Positions 1 to 11,341 of a DNA stretch of 64,000 nucleotides are shown piece by piece. The DNA is taken from NCBI GenBank assembly GCA_019843655.1, contig JACDQD010000005.1:12117575-12181574 (forward strand), read 5' to 3'. Each line of letters begins with the position of its first letter. Position 1 is the stretch's first letter. The notes beneath the pieces were generated by a model, which did no database searches, was not told the origin of the DNA, and worked only from the letters and a program-made list of their open reading frames with translations. This DNA comes from Lethocerus indicus. Lineage: Eukaryota; Arthropoda; Insecta; Hemiptera; Belostomatidae. The translations under genes were made by a program, and so were the position numbers.

Positions 1-948
1 CTTATAATGATTATTGTAATAATCGGAGATTATTTTGAAAAAATTATGCGCTCTTTCTGCCATATAGGCTTTTGTAAGGTATCAGGTGAACCAGTTGGGA
101 AACAGCAAATAAATATCCATTGATCTTTGGCCTGGAACCAAACAGAATCTACTTCGGTGGTCCATTAGTTCTCCAACTTGTCAGTCGTTTCCTTCGTTTT
201 ATATTCACGAGGAAACCCGTTCAAGGAGAGTCCCAGTTTCCTCCTCCAATTCCGTCACGTTTCTTCAATAACATTGTTTCTAGGAAGGCGCATCCCCAGC
301 CAAACTTTTATTGCCACCAACTCCACCTCCCATCTTGTATGTAATTAATGTCCCCGAGAAGAGTTTATTTATTCATCGCTCGTGTTCTCCTCATGTTTCG
401 AGGTCAGTCCGTCTAGAGTCAAGACTGAACTAAACATGATTCGTGGGATGAATCAATTTGAAAATCCGGTTATTAGAATAATTATTGGTGTTCTCAGAAG
501 GCGGTCGTAAAAAAATGTAATAAATGCAACGGACGTGGACTGAATTGTATGTGGGAGGTGGTGTCCTATCCGCTGCACAATTCCTAACCAATCTTCCGGT
601 GCCAACTAAAGTATAGTGCTGATATTCACAGATATTACAGAGTACACCTTCGAAAATATACCGATTAGACTGAAAGCTAATACAGTTTTCCCGTGAAATT
701 TACCTTGCGCTTTTTTGAGTTTGAAATTAGACTGTTTTTGACTGAGCAGACAAGAAAGATTTACTTTTCAATCGGATCGAAACAGCATTTTCCCTTTCAA
801 ATACGTGAGTGTAAATAAAGCATACGGGAATTCAAACAATAGATCTTGCTATTATATTTCATAATATATGTAGAATCAATATCGTAGAATTAAACGCCCC
901 AAACCAATTACAAACATACAGGCAAATGGCCTAAATTCTTGTTAAAAT
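1..948. other. AT-rich non-coding spacer
   Basis: Mixed AT-rich sequence with no long open frame, no repeat array and no recognisable RNA. The 74-codon frame at 120-344 has no recognisable product and no splice or promoter context, so I do not call it a gene. Confidence 0.6.
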
Positions 949-949
949 A

Positions 950-1190
950 AATATTCAACCGCAAATGTGTTCCCTCCTATGCGACCGGATGCCTCGTATT
1001 TGCTTTGCTGGGTACAGCCTCCCAACACTCGGGTACGCCCCGATTTACATACCAGGAAGAAGGAACGTCTTTGTGTGTTTACGAGGGGCGGTGAAACTGG
1101 GTTAACGGGGCCGAGGGCGTCGTCGGGACCAGCGGTGACCGTCCCTTTTGGGGGCGGCGGGGGGAGAGTAGGAGGGAAAAAACAATGATT
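950..1190. other. CpG-rich island with G-run
   Basis: A locally GC-rich, CpG-rich block between AT-rich flanks, ending in clustered G-runs at 1150-1176 (runs of 5, 6, 2 and 3 G). That spacing could form a G-quadruplex on the plus strand. Open frames exist on both strands, as expected where GC content removes stop codons, and neither looks like a known protein. Confidence 0.4.
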
Positions 1191-2660
1191 ATTGAACAAC
1201 AAAAGATGAACAAGCGTGGAATAATGAGCGACTGTCAGAGGCGTCTCGGTATTTGAATTGTAAATTGGGGCTGTGTGACTGGCCGCGGTGTACGGGTTAA
1301 GCTACCAGCCTACGCGGTGCCCGCCCCTCCCCACCTCACTACCACCACAACCGTGTCCCTACAACTGTCGATCCATTGTCTTTATCTCCTCCTTGTTTTT
1401 AGCGTCTTTATTCAATAGGGAAGCGCCGACGCGTTACATACTTTCGGCTCAGGGCCGTCTAAACGGAACGCAATGTAATGGTGCGGAAAGGGATAACAGT
1501 GAAAACATTATTTTGTTATTAATAATACGAGGGCAATCCAATAAGTAATGAGAGAAATGGTTTTCACTTCTGGTAAATTTATAAACTCGTTCCAACAGCT
1601 TATTAGTTGTGACAATATGTTCTTGCATCAGACAATACTGAGGGAATCCCTTTCACATATGCCACGCTATGGAGTAAATGTCAAATTATTGGTTATTTTA
1701 TGGCAGATTCGAATCTGTTATTTTTAGTGTAATAAATTTCTGGAATGAATATTCAAACCTCTTTTCTGTAACTCCAACTTCCGTGTAAAAAATGTATTGC
1801 AGTTAGATAATTCAAATTCCAATTTATTTTATGCAAATAGGGGAGTGTTCCTTTGAATACAGATATTCGAGTCGACGCAAATCAGGTGCATTCATCTCAA
1901 CGTAAATCAACGATTGTGAAGGAATGCAGAAAATAGGTTCACGCTTATTCCGAGTAAACTGATCGGATCACTGTAATAGAAAGAGATCGGTAATTTACAC
2001 GGGGCTTAATGCCAGGTTTTTCTCAAATGCGTGGTCGGAACCCACAACAGACCGGTGGGGGGGAAAGGGGAATTGAGGCAGCGGGGGATAATAAGTAAAA
2101 AGTGCATGAAACCAGCACCCCCCGAGCCCTTCACAAAATTGGGCAACAGCTTGTTGTTTTCAGTGGGCCTAATAAGAAGGGCCTCTTAAAGAGGGATATT
2201 AAAGTGTTCGAAAATACCGAACTAACAGCCGACCCTTCGACCCGATCATTCATCCCATATCATCTACATGCTACAAAATTAGCATTTACGAGGTGGCGAG
2301 GATATTAATAATATCACTGAGACAAGGATCGAGGTTAATAGTGTAGTTGAAACGTCGGAATAGTGCAGCTATAAGGATAAGGAAATAACACGGTACTAAT
2401 GTAAGTTGAAATATAACTTATGTTAGTATTTCTACATAGGCAGTACTGACGATGTCAAGAAATAACTAAATTACAAAATTTGATTATCGTATTTAGATAT
2501 TTTTTAATTTATCTTGGAAATTAAATATTACTTCCAATATAAAAAAACGCCTAATGCAAACCTGACTTATCAACTGAGGAGGATCAGTGATTTATTGATG
2601 AAATATTTTTTGACTGAGAACAAGATCGCCCCTAATAAAATTCGTATAATATGGCTAGGT
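1191..2660. other. Non-coding spacer with G-run at 2055-2087
   Basis: Mostly AT-rich with no gene seen. At 2055-2087 there is a purine-rich stretch with a 7-G run followed by runs of 4, 2 and 5 G, a second possible quadruplex. Confidence 0.5.
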
Positions 2661-2664
2661 TGGA

Positions 2665-2685
2665 CAGCTCGCGCCATCTATTGTC
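2665..2685 (-). promoter_or_regulatory. CTCF-like insulator motif
   Basis: Read on the minus strand this contains ATAGATGGCGCGAG, matching the AGATGGCGC core of the animal CTCF site as known from insects. Short GACA/TGTC arms flank it. The match is seen directly. Binding is inference, since a 9-bp core is short enough to arise by chance in 64 kb. Confidence 0.4.
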
Positions 2686-2689
2686 AAGC

Positions 2690-3360
2690 ACCTACAACCC
2701 AGACCTGATACCTTTCTAGAGCCAACTTCTCTATTTCGCGTTCAACACTATTTTAAATTCTTATCCGCAAGACAGGATACAAGAGTAGCAGGAAAACTAT
2801 GTTCAAACTCAGCGAACTTATAAACTTCAATAACTTTGTCTGTTATACTTATGTCATAATATAATAATTATTAATTAAATATAAAATAAATATCATTTAT
2901 TGACTCATATTTAATTATAATTCATGAATATAATTAAAATACATAAAGTGGCAGGGTTCACAAAATTATATATACAACAACTCCTGTTTCCATATCTTAG
3001 CGCGTGGAGCCGGTCGTGCTGTTTCTTGTGAGATACTAAAAAAAAGCTTACATTTATGGATCCTGAATTTCTAACTCTGAGAGAAATAACAATCTTTGCT
3101 GAGTTCTTAATAGCTAAGAAATTCTCGTCCCAAACCAGGAGGAATATTATAGGAGAGATGAATAATTCTGTGAATGGGTTTTTAATTAAACGTAAAGACT
3201 GCACTGATTCGTGGCTATAACTTAATCCGACTCGTTAGTGTAATATCACTTATATTTGTTTTAATAACAAAGATAAAACAGTGTAATTAAATTTTCAGTT
3301 GCGATTCGCAGAATAGGTTCGCAGGATAATTTTGGAAGGACAACTTAGTACCAGCGCACA
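2690..3360. other. AT-rich non-coding spacer
   Basis: Very AT-rich, notably 2855-2945. A 97-codon minus-strand frame at 2911-3204 resembles no known family and has no supporting splice context. Confidence 0.55.
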
Positions 3361-3940
3361 TTAAAGATGAAAGGATTCATAACAAAATTAAAAGGGGCGC
3401 TTAAAAGCACATCGTCTCTGGAAAGGGCATAAGGCCGATAGGAACGTACCAAATCCCCTGCCAGCTAATAAGGCGAGGTCAAATATCATACCGCAGTTTC
3501 GGATAAAACCGTTCAACCTTTTCACTGATACAGTCGTGACTTAGGATCCCATGTCAGTTAATACCATACTGGTCGTTCTGGAACATTGTCGGCTATTTAA
3601 GGAAGGTCGACTCCGGCCGGCGTCCCCAACTCCCATTTTAGGCAATCTCTAATCCAGAATGATATCAGAGACGTACGGCAATTATTGCGTCGTCGGTCTT
3701 AAAAAATGAGGATGGTCCCGTAAAGCGCCGATTTGCCGAACGGATACAATTAGAAAAATCGAATTGAGATGATAATTTCAATTGTTCCCAGCCGATACCG
3801 CTCAGCTTCGCTACCTGGAGATCTCATTAATGCCCATTAAAGTCTGAAAGTTGCAACGCTCGATCTGACGCCAGATGGCGCCACCTCCTGACTTAAGACT
3901 TCGTCGGCGATATTACAACTCAGTACCGTCCAAATAGATT
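3360..3940. promoter_or_regulatory. Candidate cis-regulatory island
   Basis: A complex-sequence, CpG-containing block between AT-rich spacers, with several TAAT/ATTA homeodomain-type cores, no microsatellite and no long open frame. It holds a 19-bp near-match (3467-3485) to 13771-13789 and ends with a strong CTCF-like core. The composition fits a conserved non-coding element, but conservation cannot be tested here. Confidence 0.3.
3868..3886 (+). promoter_or_regulatory. CTCF-like insulator motif
   Basis: Plus-strand ACGCCAGATGGCGCCACCT is a very good match to the CTCF consensus: CCAGATGGCGC with the C-rich 5' arm and the GCC after the core. It is the best of the four CTCF-like matches in the window. 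It points away from the minus-strand match about 1.2 kb upstream. Confidence 0.5.
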
Positions 3941-5268
3941 ATAGTAGTTGTGGCAAAAACGAATTAATCGAAGCATAAAGTTTATAAATGACTAACAACA
4001 TGATTGTTATACTCAGTATTTCAAGTGTAGTGTCAAAGGGCAAGTCAAAATGAAGTAGAATCAGAGATTAGGTTATTTTGTAATATATTATTAAAATCAT
4101 AACCTGGAATATAAACAATCTAATATTAATTCATGTAAATTATTACATTATTTTGAACAGGTTATCTAACAATCGTCCAGTTTCGGCTTTTCCCATTAAG
4201 AGTACCAATTAGCAAGTTAGTCAGCTCAAACACTCTCGCGCTCTTTAGCTCATCTAAATTAGTTCCTAAAACTCTTTTTTGATTCAACTGAAGACATATC
4301 AATCCACTTCTGTGTTAAACTCGCAACCAATAAATACGACAGACTAAGCTAAACAACAGTGAAACCCGACAAGAAAGTATAATAATGTTACTTGTCATAT
4401 TTACGTGATGTCGGCGTCAGTAAGAAGGTATAGCGCGTAGGACACATGGCCGAGAGAAATATTTCTAGGAACATTTGGATTCTGAAATGCAGTACACTTC
4501 CCTCGGCACATGGGAACTTGCCGCCAGTTAAAATTGAACTTACTTATATGTCGGTCGGACAACACAACTAGGGTTCTGTAACGGCGTTGAATTTATAACC
4601 GATCGACCCCGGGGTCGGGTCGGCTATCATTAGAGGAAAGCGCTCTCTGATGAATGCCCGCGTTGAGCTCCTCCGACTGCTATTTATTTCGATCGTGATC
4701 CAGAGCTCCAAATTCGGAACGGGCCGTGAAACGGCCATATGAAAGCGCCGCGGTAATAGTAGATGCCGAACACATTTATTTAGAAAATACACGGTCCATT
4801 TTCCGCGGAAAAATTGACTGGATTTAAAACCCCAATGAAATTATTTTATATTAATCCGCTAGTAATTCCAAAGGTAATTGTTTAATGTTCCTAATCCCCT
4901 AGATAGGAAATACGAAGCTCCCTACACTAGACTAATAATATAAGATTGAGATTATGCATTCACATTTTTTAACATAGTTTCAAGCAAGAAAAAACTGAAT
5001 CGTCCTTTTAAAGTCGCAGTTTAATTTACTATAAATGTTAAAATTTGCTGCTAAAAACGTAAAACGCGACAGTTTTCCCAACTTACTTGTACATAACCCT
5101 CCATAAATCGTACAGATAATAGCGCAGTTTTGAGATAGAGAAACATCACACAACTGGTTATTACTCGCTGTACCTACGTGACGATTGAGATGGATGAATA
5201 TTGCGGTAATGACCGCATTTCTCCACAACTCGATAAGTTTTTCCGCGTGTCTGCAATTAAAATCACGC
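3940..5268. other. AT-rich non-coding spacer
   Basis: Unique AT-rich DNA. Small minus-strand frames at 4568-4792 and 4980-5279 have unremarkable translations and no recognisable family. No RNA gene or repeat was seen. Confidence 0.55.
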
Positions 5269-5269
5269 G

Positions 5270-5640
5270 GTTGGGACATTAAGACCTATTATTCCGGGCG
5301 CACTCGGTGAACACGTCTGACGCCGGAAAGGCTCGATTTGTCCGCCGAATCGCCTTTTTCTCATTGCCCGGGCCAACGCGGGGCGTGGGCGAATTTTAAA
5401 CAGCCGGCGTTCGGGTGTGATGTGCCGCCGGACAGGCCGGATAGGGGAAGAACCGCCCCAATAAAACGACTCGACTCCCCTCCGCCGCGGTCTAATTGAT
5501 ATTCGGTTTCCCTGTGCTAGGGCACGCCCCCTCCATCGCTCGCATGAGTTAATGAGGCGGGGGCCGGGGAGGCATCTTGCCAGATATCCCCGCTTGGCAT
5601 TCGAAACGTCTCCCACCTCCAAACCAACCGATTCGGAAGA
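5270..5640. other. CpG-rich island
   Basis: GC- and CpG-rich block with a 119-codon minus-strand frame. That translation is Arg/Pro-rich as expected from GC bias, and resembles no known protein. It is more likely a regulatory or promoter-type island than an exon. Confidence 0.35.
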
Positions 5641-5969
5641 CTTTTGATCGGTGTATCCTGTATAATAGCTGTTATACAGCTAACTACCCAGTTGTGCTGG
5701 GAAAACTGGGCAAACGAGGCGATATATGTAGATATAATAACACTGTCGCATTCCGGAGTAAATTAACATCCAATTTAAATAACAATATATGAAATCTTTA
5801 ACTACACGAACAAAAAAATAACGACAGTTCCGCACTCCTCACTTCTGGAAAATATCACCGGATATATCCCTTTGTCAGTCGAATAATTAGAAAAACATAA
5901 TCTACATCGGAGATACAATTACGGATAGTTCATAACACACTAATACTTGCGGAATATACGTCTGACAAA

Positions 5970-6017
5970 ATGCGTGATACACGATGGCAGAAATACCATG
6001 TATCACTGACGCAATGC
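5970..6017. other. Imperfect hairpin
   Basis: Arms TGATACACGATGG and CCATGTATCA face each other across an 8-nt loop. Outer bases (TGCG before, GACGCA after) can pair with bulges. The total is about 20 bp of imperfect stem, short for an animal microRNA precursor, and neither arm matches a microRNA seed I recognise. Confidence 0.3.
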
Positions 6018-6079
6018 GTCCACATAAATTATATGGGCGTTAAAATTCAAGTTTGCGTAAATTATTCTGTTCATTTTAT

Positions 6080-6400
6080 TGATACACGAAACCCGTCAGG
6101 GGTTTGCAATATCATCACTCTTTTGGTCTTGCGATAGACCGCTTTCGGCTACTCGCCATCATCGGCGCTCTTTCTACAGTCGGTGGGACATTCTGCTCAG
6201 ACTGTCACTGTACACTTACTACGGTCCACAGTCCAACCAAACCAAGAGTGATGTTTGAACGTAGACCACCTACAGTTCTATATCTACAGGTTATTCATCC
6301 AGAGGAGCCGTTTCCCACAGTCTCCCTTTGTTTGTGGCAAATTTTAAATGTAATAGAGTTTTCCAACCAAAGTACGTCGAAAGCACACTGTCGGGTGGCA
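6080..6400. other. Non-coding spacer
   Basis: Moderate-GC DNA leading into the CpG island. Overlapping open frames in two phases are present with no recognisable product. Confidence 0.45.
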
Positions 6401-7080
6401 GGGACATGTTGCCGGTAGGCGAGGCGCTGTCGGCCGTCATTAGGACCGGGCGGCGTGGGCTAAAAAAGCGCGAGAGCTGGTCGGAACCAGGTGTAATACT
6501 AATACCGAGCGGGCGTCATAAGAAGGCGGCCGCCTTCCCCCTCGATACTATCGGCACCCGGAGGACAAAGCATAGCTCCGGGCGTAGCGAGAAACCCCGG
6601 GCCGCTTCTGTTAACATGTCGTTCCCGGCCTCGTCGAAGAACGGGAGAAAACATGGGCGGCGAGCCGACGAAAAAACGGAAAACATTTTTATCGACGGCC
6701 GATATTTTAATTACCGCTCTCTCTCGGCCGGCTCGACGACATCAACGTTTATTGATCTTTGTTCTACAAGATGTCGGTTTGCGGCGGGGTTCTCGCGCGA
6801 TCCATCGCCGATTTGGGCGCGGGCCCTTTTTTGCACGACCCTCGGGTATCTCTCGGTGGGCGGCGGCCCCTAGATCGTCTCGCCGAGATAAAGTCCGCGG
6901 ACGGGACTGGTTTTTCTGCTGACACCTCCGTGAGTGGCGCGCGCCGCCTCACTCCTCTTTCCGAGAATAATCCGCCGGGACGCCTCCCTTTCCAGGACCG
7001 CTTCTTATGACTGCCCCCGCTCCATCTATCTCTCACTAGTACCGCCGGCTAAAACACTTCTTCGCCGGATCTTGTCTAAT
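6400..7080. promoter_or_regulatory. Large CpG island
   Basis: The longest GC/CpG-dense block here. At its centre (6522-6537) is a perfect 16-bp palindrome, GAAGGCGGCCGCCTTC, containing an 8-bp GCGGCCGC. Frames are open on both strands (6328-6873 plus, 181 codons; 6764-7036 minus), but their translations are Arg/Ser/Pro-rich, mutually overlapping and unlike any family I know. I treat them as by-products of high GC. Islands like this often mark promoters of developmental genes; no TATA or initiator stands out. Confidence 0.4.
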
Positions 7081-8640
7081 TATTGCTTGTCGGCGACTAT
7101 CTTCCTGTACTTCTGTCCGGGTAACGTGATAACCTGCCAATTCTTATGCCACGGGTTGAAGCTTCGGTAAAGGCACGAAGCGAATTGGCGACGATTTCAC
7201 TACCTAAAAAAGCGGAACTGTACTCATCCTAGATGTTTACAGCTTACACGAAGAGGTAGTGGTGTTTTTCCTGCCTAGTTCCTTTCTAAATAAGTCTAAC
7301 TTTTCGCTCATGGAACTGTCTATATTGATCACCGACACACAATTGGATATATTCATATTTCCGCAACACAGAGTTCACGTTTGGATTGATATATCACTCG
7401 ATAAAGTGCCGAGGAATCTAAATAATTCCATCTCTCGATAAACCCGGAATCGTGGGAATAAACTCCCAGGATGAACAGGATTAAATTGGTTCAGAATTTA
7501 TGGCTAAATTTAATGCCACTCAAAATGAAAAATGAACTAAAAAAAGTATAAGACATACAACCAGCTCCGATACATGGTTATGAACATTGATTTCTTCCAG
7601 GGAGTCTTACAGTAATTCATCAGTATTCACTGTTTTTCCTCTCCTAGGTACACATTTGTACAAGGCAATCTCAGAATGAAACGCGTGTTATCGGGTTTCC
7701 CCCTCCGCCACCATCCCGAAACTCCCGGAGTACTTGTACCCCTTTATTTGCATCGCCACGAATACGAGTTACGCGTTCGTCAACCCCCTCTTGAGGGCTA
7801 GAACGACCTAACGAACACGGTTCAATATCGCACGGATATCTAGGACATAAGAAAGCCGGAACGTGCACCTGACGTAGTTGGCGGGCGTGAAGAGCGGCCA
7901 CTTAAATCGGGCGGGGCCCGGTTTTTGCCGGTGTTGGGGCGGCGACGGTGTCACACCCCGATAGTCATCAACCTGCTGCCCGCCCACGCCTCTCCACCCC
8001 CTCGGGGGAGTATACTCTCACCTCCTCGGATAAGGCAGACGCCTTAACAACAACAAAGATAAGAACGGAATCTTCTTCAACCCTTTGTTGTCTTCTCCAT
8101 CGGCTCGACCCGTTTCGTGCCGTACTTTATAAAAAGAGAATTGCCCGCCCCGGGAGCGTACCTCTGTGTGAAACATGAAATCAGATAAAATGTAGATAAA
8201 CATTTTTGCGTTATAGACTACGTTTCGAGAATTGGTGCGATTTTACAAAATGCACGAGGATTATGGACGCATATACAGGCAAACATGTTTTCACAATGAA
8301 AATTGCTGAAAAAAAGCTGTAGTACACAAGGTAATAATGCAAAATCTCGGAATTTTACCATCCGCATACCAACGAGAATTCGGGATTTACATTAACTTCA
8401 CTCGAAACCGAAACAAATTAAAAATATTCGAATTAAAATGGATCTACCACCGATATGGAATATATTGTACTATCTAAGCGGCATGTCTGAGTTCCCGACC
8501 GCGGTGTGGAAATGCGGGATTCAGTAGTGACCGTATAAACGGGTGACCTAACGTGGCAAAACAAAAGGAAGAAGCTTTGTGGAGGAGTGTTGGGGGGAGC
8601 CGGCTGCCCACAGGACACCTACTTCTTTTCTATCCTTGAT
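7080..8640. other. Non-coding spacer with short GC-richer patches
   Basis: Mixed composition with GC-richer patches near 7690-7990 and 8450-8600. No supported gene, RNA or transposon. Frames of 60-76 codons occur on both strands without family resemblance. Confidence 0.5.
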
Positions 8641-9070
8641 TGATGGGCCGCTCTCTCGACCGACAGCCACATTATCTCTATTATGATCTCGTCAGTTATT
8701 GTTAGGCGGGGGCACCGCGCACCCGTCTCTGTTGCGACAATTTGTTGTTGAGCGGCCGCTCTTTTGTGGATTTGCAAAAACCCGGCCGCGGCGGCCGAGG
8801 TGAATTCCCCGGCGGACCGCCTCGCTCCTTCTCCGGCCCATTCCGATGTCTGGTCGGCTGTCGTCGGCTTCTTTCCCCCTTTGGAAAACATAATCGGCGC
8901 CCCCTCCCCCGGCCTAACTGCACAATTAAAACGCCCTTTCAACGGCCCCGCCGAAGTCCCGAGTGCAGAGCGGAGAAGAAGGATCGAGGAATCTGTTTTG
9001 GATCGCGGCCGCTGCCGAGTTCTCATCGGCGGTCCTTTGAGCCTTACGGCGATATCCTTCGTCTACATAG
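8640..9070. promoter_or_regulatory. CpG island with two GCGGCCGC sites
   Basis: Second strong CpG island, with GCGGCCGC octamers at 8752-8759 and 9005-9012 and runs of CGG/CCG. Five frames are open at once across it on both strands, which is the signature of GC bias rather than of one real exon. Likely regulatory; function unknown. Confidence 0.35.
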
Positions 9071-10275
9071 GGAAATACTAGAAGCTTCTTTTGCTTTCTT
9101 CCTCCAGGAAAAACGTCAATTATAGTCCGTATTTGCAATTTTACGACGCTAATAATCATCATGGTGATTTCACATTATTTTATATTTTCACCGGCCCATA
9201 CTATTGGCATTATAATATTCAATAAAGATTTCCGTTGGATAACCATAAGGATACACTCAGATCGCAACTCGGTATTATTGTAGTAATACATAAACTCGTC
9301 ATCCTAGCATTCCGTCAACAAAGTAGTGAGATAGTGACACGCATCCTGTGCCAAGTTCACTTCTGAAGGCCTTCAAACCAGCTTAATATTCTGCAAATCT
9401 CGGCACTGCTACTCGACTACAAAGGAGCGGTATTCGGGCTAATTTAAAAAAAAAGAAAAAGAAGAAAGGGAAAACGATAAATTAACGTTAACCGGAGAGC
9501 CAAATTAGACGGGGCGTTTAAGTCGGGCTAAACGGGTCCATTAGCGGAGCTGGGAGTGGGGAGCCGGCGGCCAGGTGTCGTCTCGAAGGTAAAAACCGGC
9601 CGCTCGCAAGACAGGTTTATTATAAATGCAGGCTCCGGACAGTGTACAACCGGCAAATTGATCGCCACAACAAAAAATCAATCTCTACAAAAAATATATC
9701 CGACCGAAAAGTACTTCATATCATTGGCTAAGAGTAAACCAGACAGGTACCTTCAGCTAAACTTTAACAGTTTACCAATGCCCCTTAATAAATCGTACTC
9801 TTAATTAAATCGTGTCTTTAGCCATCTATTTTCAGAGACCCACCCCATATTAAGAATGAATAAGTAGTAAAATTAGGATAAGGCAAATTAAACGAAAATC
9901 GCATTTTTAAATCAATGCATCATTAATAAAGAATTGTTGTTAGTACACAAAATGGCAAATAATTTCTCACCAGTTTTTTACTCATGTCCACTTGTCTAGT
10001 TTAGGCTGTGTAGTTAAAGATCGATATTCTATAAATTCCGATGTTTTAAATGATGGTCTGTAGTTCTTGTGAGCTGGTTCCAATACACCAGTATAGGCGT
10101 CCTCTGCGGGTCCGCTAACAAGAAAGTGGAAACCGACCCGCCGATCGATGATAGTCAAGAATATTCGTATCTAAATAGCGAGGAATAATATGGGATTATA
10201 AAAATTATTACTTCCGGGCTAATGAGTTGCTGGGGTAGAACGAGATTCGTCTCAACGGAACCGGCATAAAGATTA
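9071..10275. other. AT-rich spacer with A/G-rich tract
   Basis: No gene seen. A purine tract (poly-A passing into AG) lies at about 9446-9475. An 82-codon frame at 9556-9804 is not recognisable. Confidence 0.5.
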
Positions 10276-10594
10276 GCCATTAGAGGAGGACGAGAAGGAA
10301 GTGGAAGAAGATGAAGAAGAAATAGGTATGTGCACACAACTGTTAATGAGTGGCGGTCGTGGGAGAGGAGTGGGCGCGGGCCGAAGAAGAGGTTTAACCT
10401 TTGACCGGGGTCTGTGCGTGTCCACACCTGTTAGAGTCGGCCGTTGTCCATTATTTCGCAGGCGGAGGGAGGTCAGAGACCCGTTAGAGAGCTCTATCCG
10501 CGGCATCTCCCGGCCCCGGCCAAGGCCCCGACACGGCCGATATCTCCGGCCGGGGGGAAAACAGGAATTTATCTTTCGAGAAGAGCCCTCCTAG
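10276..10594 (+). other. Low-complexity open frame, acidic then RG-rich
   Basis: An uninterrupted plus-strand frame of about 105 codons. It begins with an acidic run (EEDEKEVEEDEEE) encoded by a GA-rich tract, passes into a Gly/Arg-rich segment (GGRGRGVGAGRRRG) and then an Arg/Pro-rich tail before a stop. There is no good start codon: the frame opens after an in-frame TAG. Acidic plus RGG-like composition occurs in RNA-binding proteins, but the same pattern falls out of any GAGGAGGAC then CGGGGG stretch, and the minus strand is open too. I regard an exon as unlikely but not excluded. Confidence 0.12.
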
Positions 10595-11320
10595 GAGAGA
10601 GATAAGAGATGTTCACGTGGGCGGAGTCACCGACGCCTCTGTGAACTCCGATGGCAGATAATAACACGAAACCGTGCCGACAGTTCCAGGGGAGGGACTC
10701 GTTACCGTCGAATTATTTTTGAGCTCCGATGTGTGCTGTTTTATTTAACGGCATTGGGAATGTGAGATTTTTCGGGACATCCGTAAGAAAACTCTTATCA
10801 CTTTAACGGAAGTGTTTCAAGAAACAGAAATTTATTTCTGTACCTGCGCAATAATTCTGTCGATTAATTATAATGAGCAGTTAATGAAACAATAGAAGAA
10901 TAATCCTGTTTTCTGGCAGTTCAATTGCACTTAACACTTCGGCAGTGTTTTAAAATGTTGTAGTAAAATCTATACTACATAGTCTTAAACTATGACAACA
11001 TGTCTACGCTGTTTAATGTTTAAACTGTGGTCTAAAGTAAGCCCTGATAATGGGTTGTAAATACTAATGTGAGCCTACCTGAAATGGTCGTTTCAACCTA
11101 TCGTTTTAAATTTAAATATATATCTACGATCGGATTAACTAATTCAATGCCTATACTATTTTCTTCCCACTCTTCCGTTCTATTCCACCGTTGAAGTCTC
11201 CCACGGAGGTGAGACGACTCCGATGGGAGTCGGCCGCCGAACTGTGAACGCGGAAGAAATTAGACGCGGGTTTAACGCCGTGCGGGCCCGCCGAGTGATT
11301 TACGGAGGCGCGGGACTGAT
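10595..11320. other. Non-coding spacer
   Basis: GC-rich at both ends and AT-rich in the middle. A 14-bp stretch at 11186-11199 (CCACCGTTGAAGTC) matches the reverse complement of the core of the bipartite element at 24486, but the rest of that element is absent. Confidence 0.45.
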
Positions 11321-11321
11321 C

Positions 11322-11341
11322 GAGAGAGAGAGAGAGAGAGA
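11322..11341. repeat. (GA)10 microsatellite
   Basis: Ten perfect GA units, a potential GAGA-factor type tract, at the edge of a GC-rich patch. Confidence 0.85.

Noticed and set aside
6328..6873. 181-codon plus-strand open frame, the longest in the window
   Set aside because: It lies in the largest CpG island, where several frames on both strands are open at once; composition is Arg/Ser/Gly-biased and no domain is visible.
10284..10322. GAAGAAGATGAAGAAGAA, like the 3' end of another retrotransposon copy
   Set aside because: No reverse-transcriptase tail precedes it and no flanking target duplication was found; simple purine-rich sequence.
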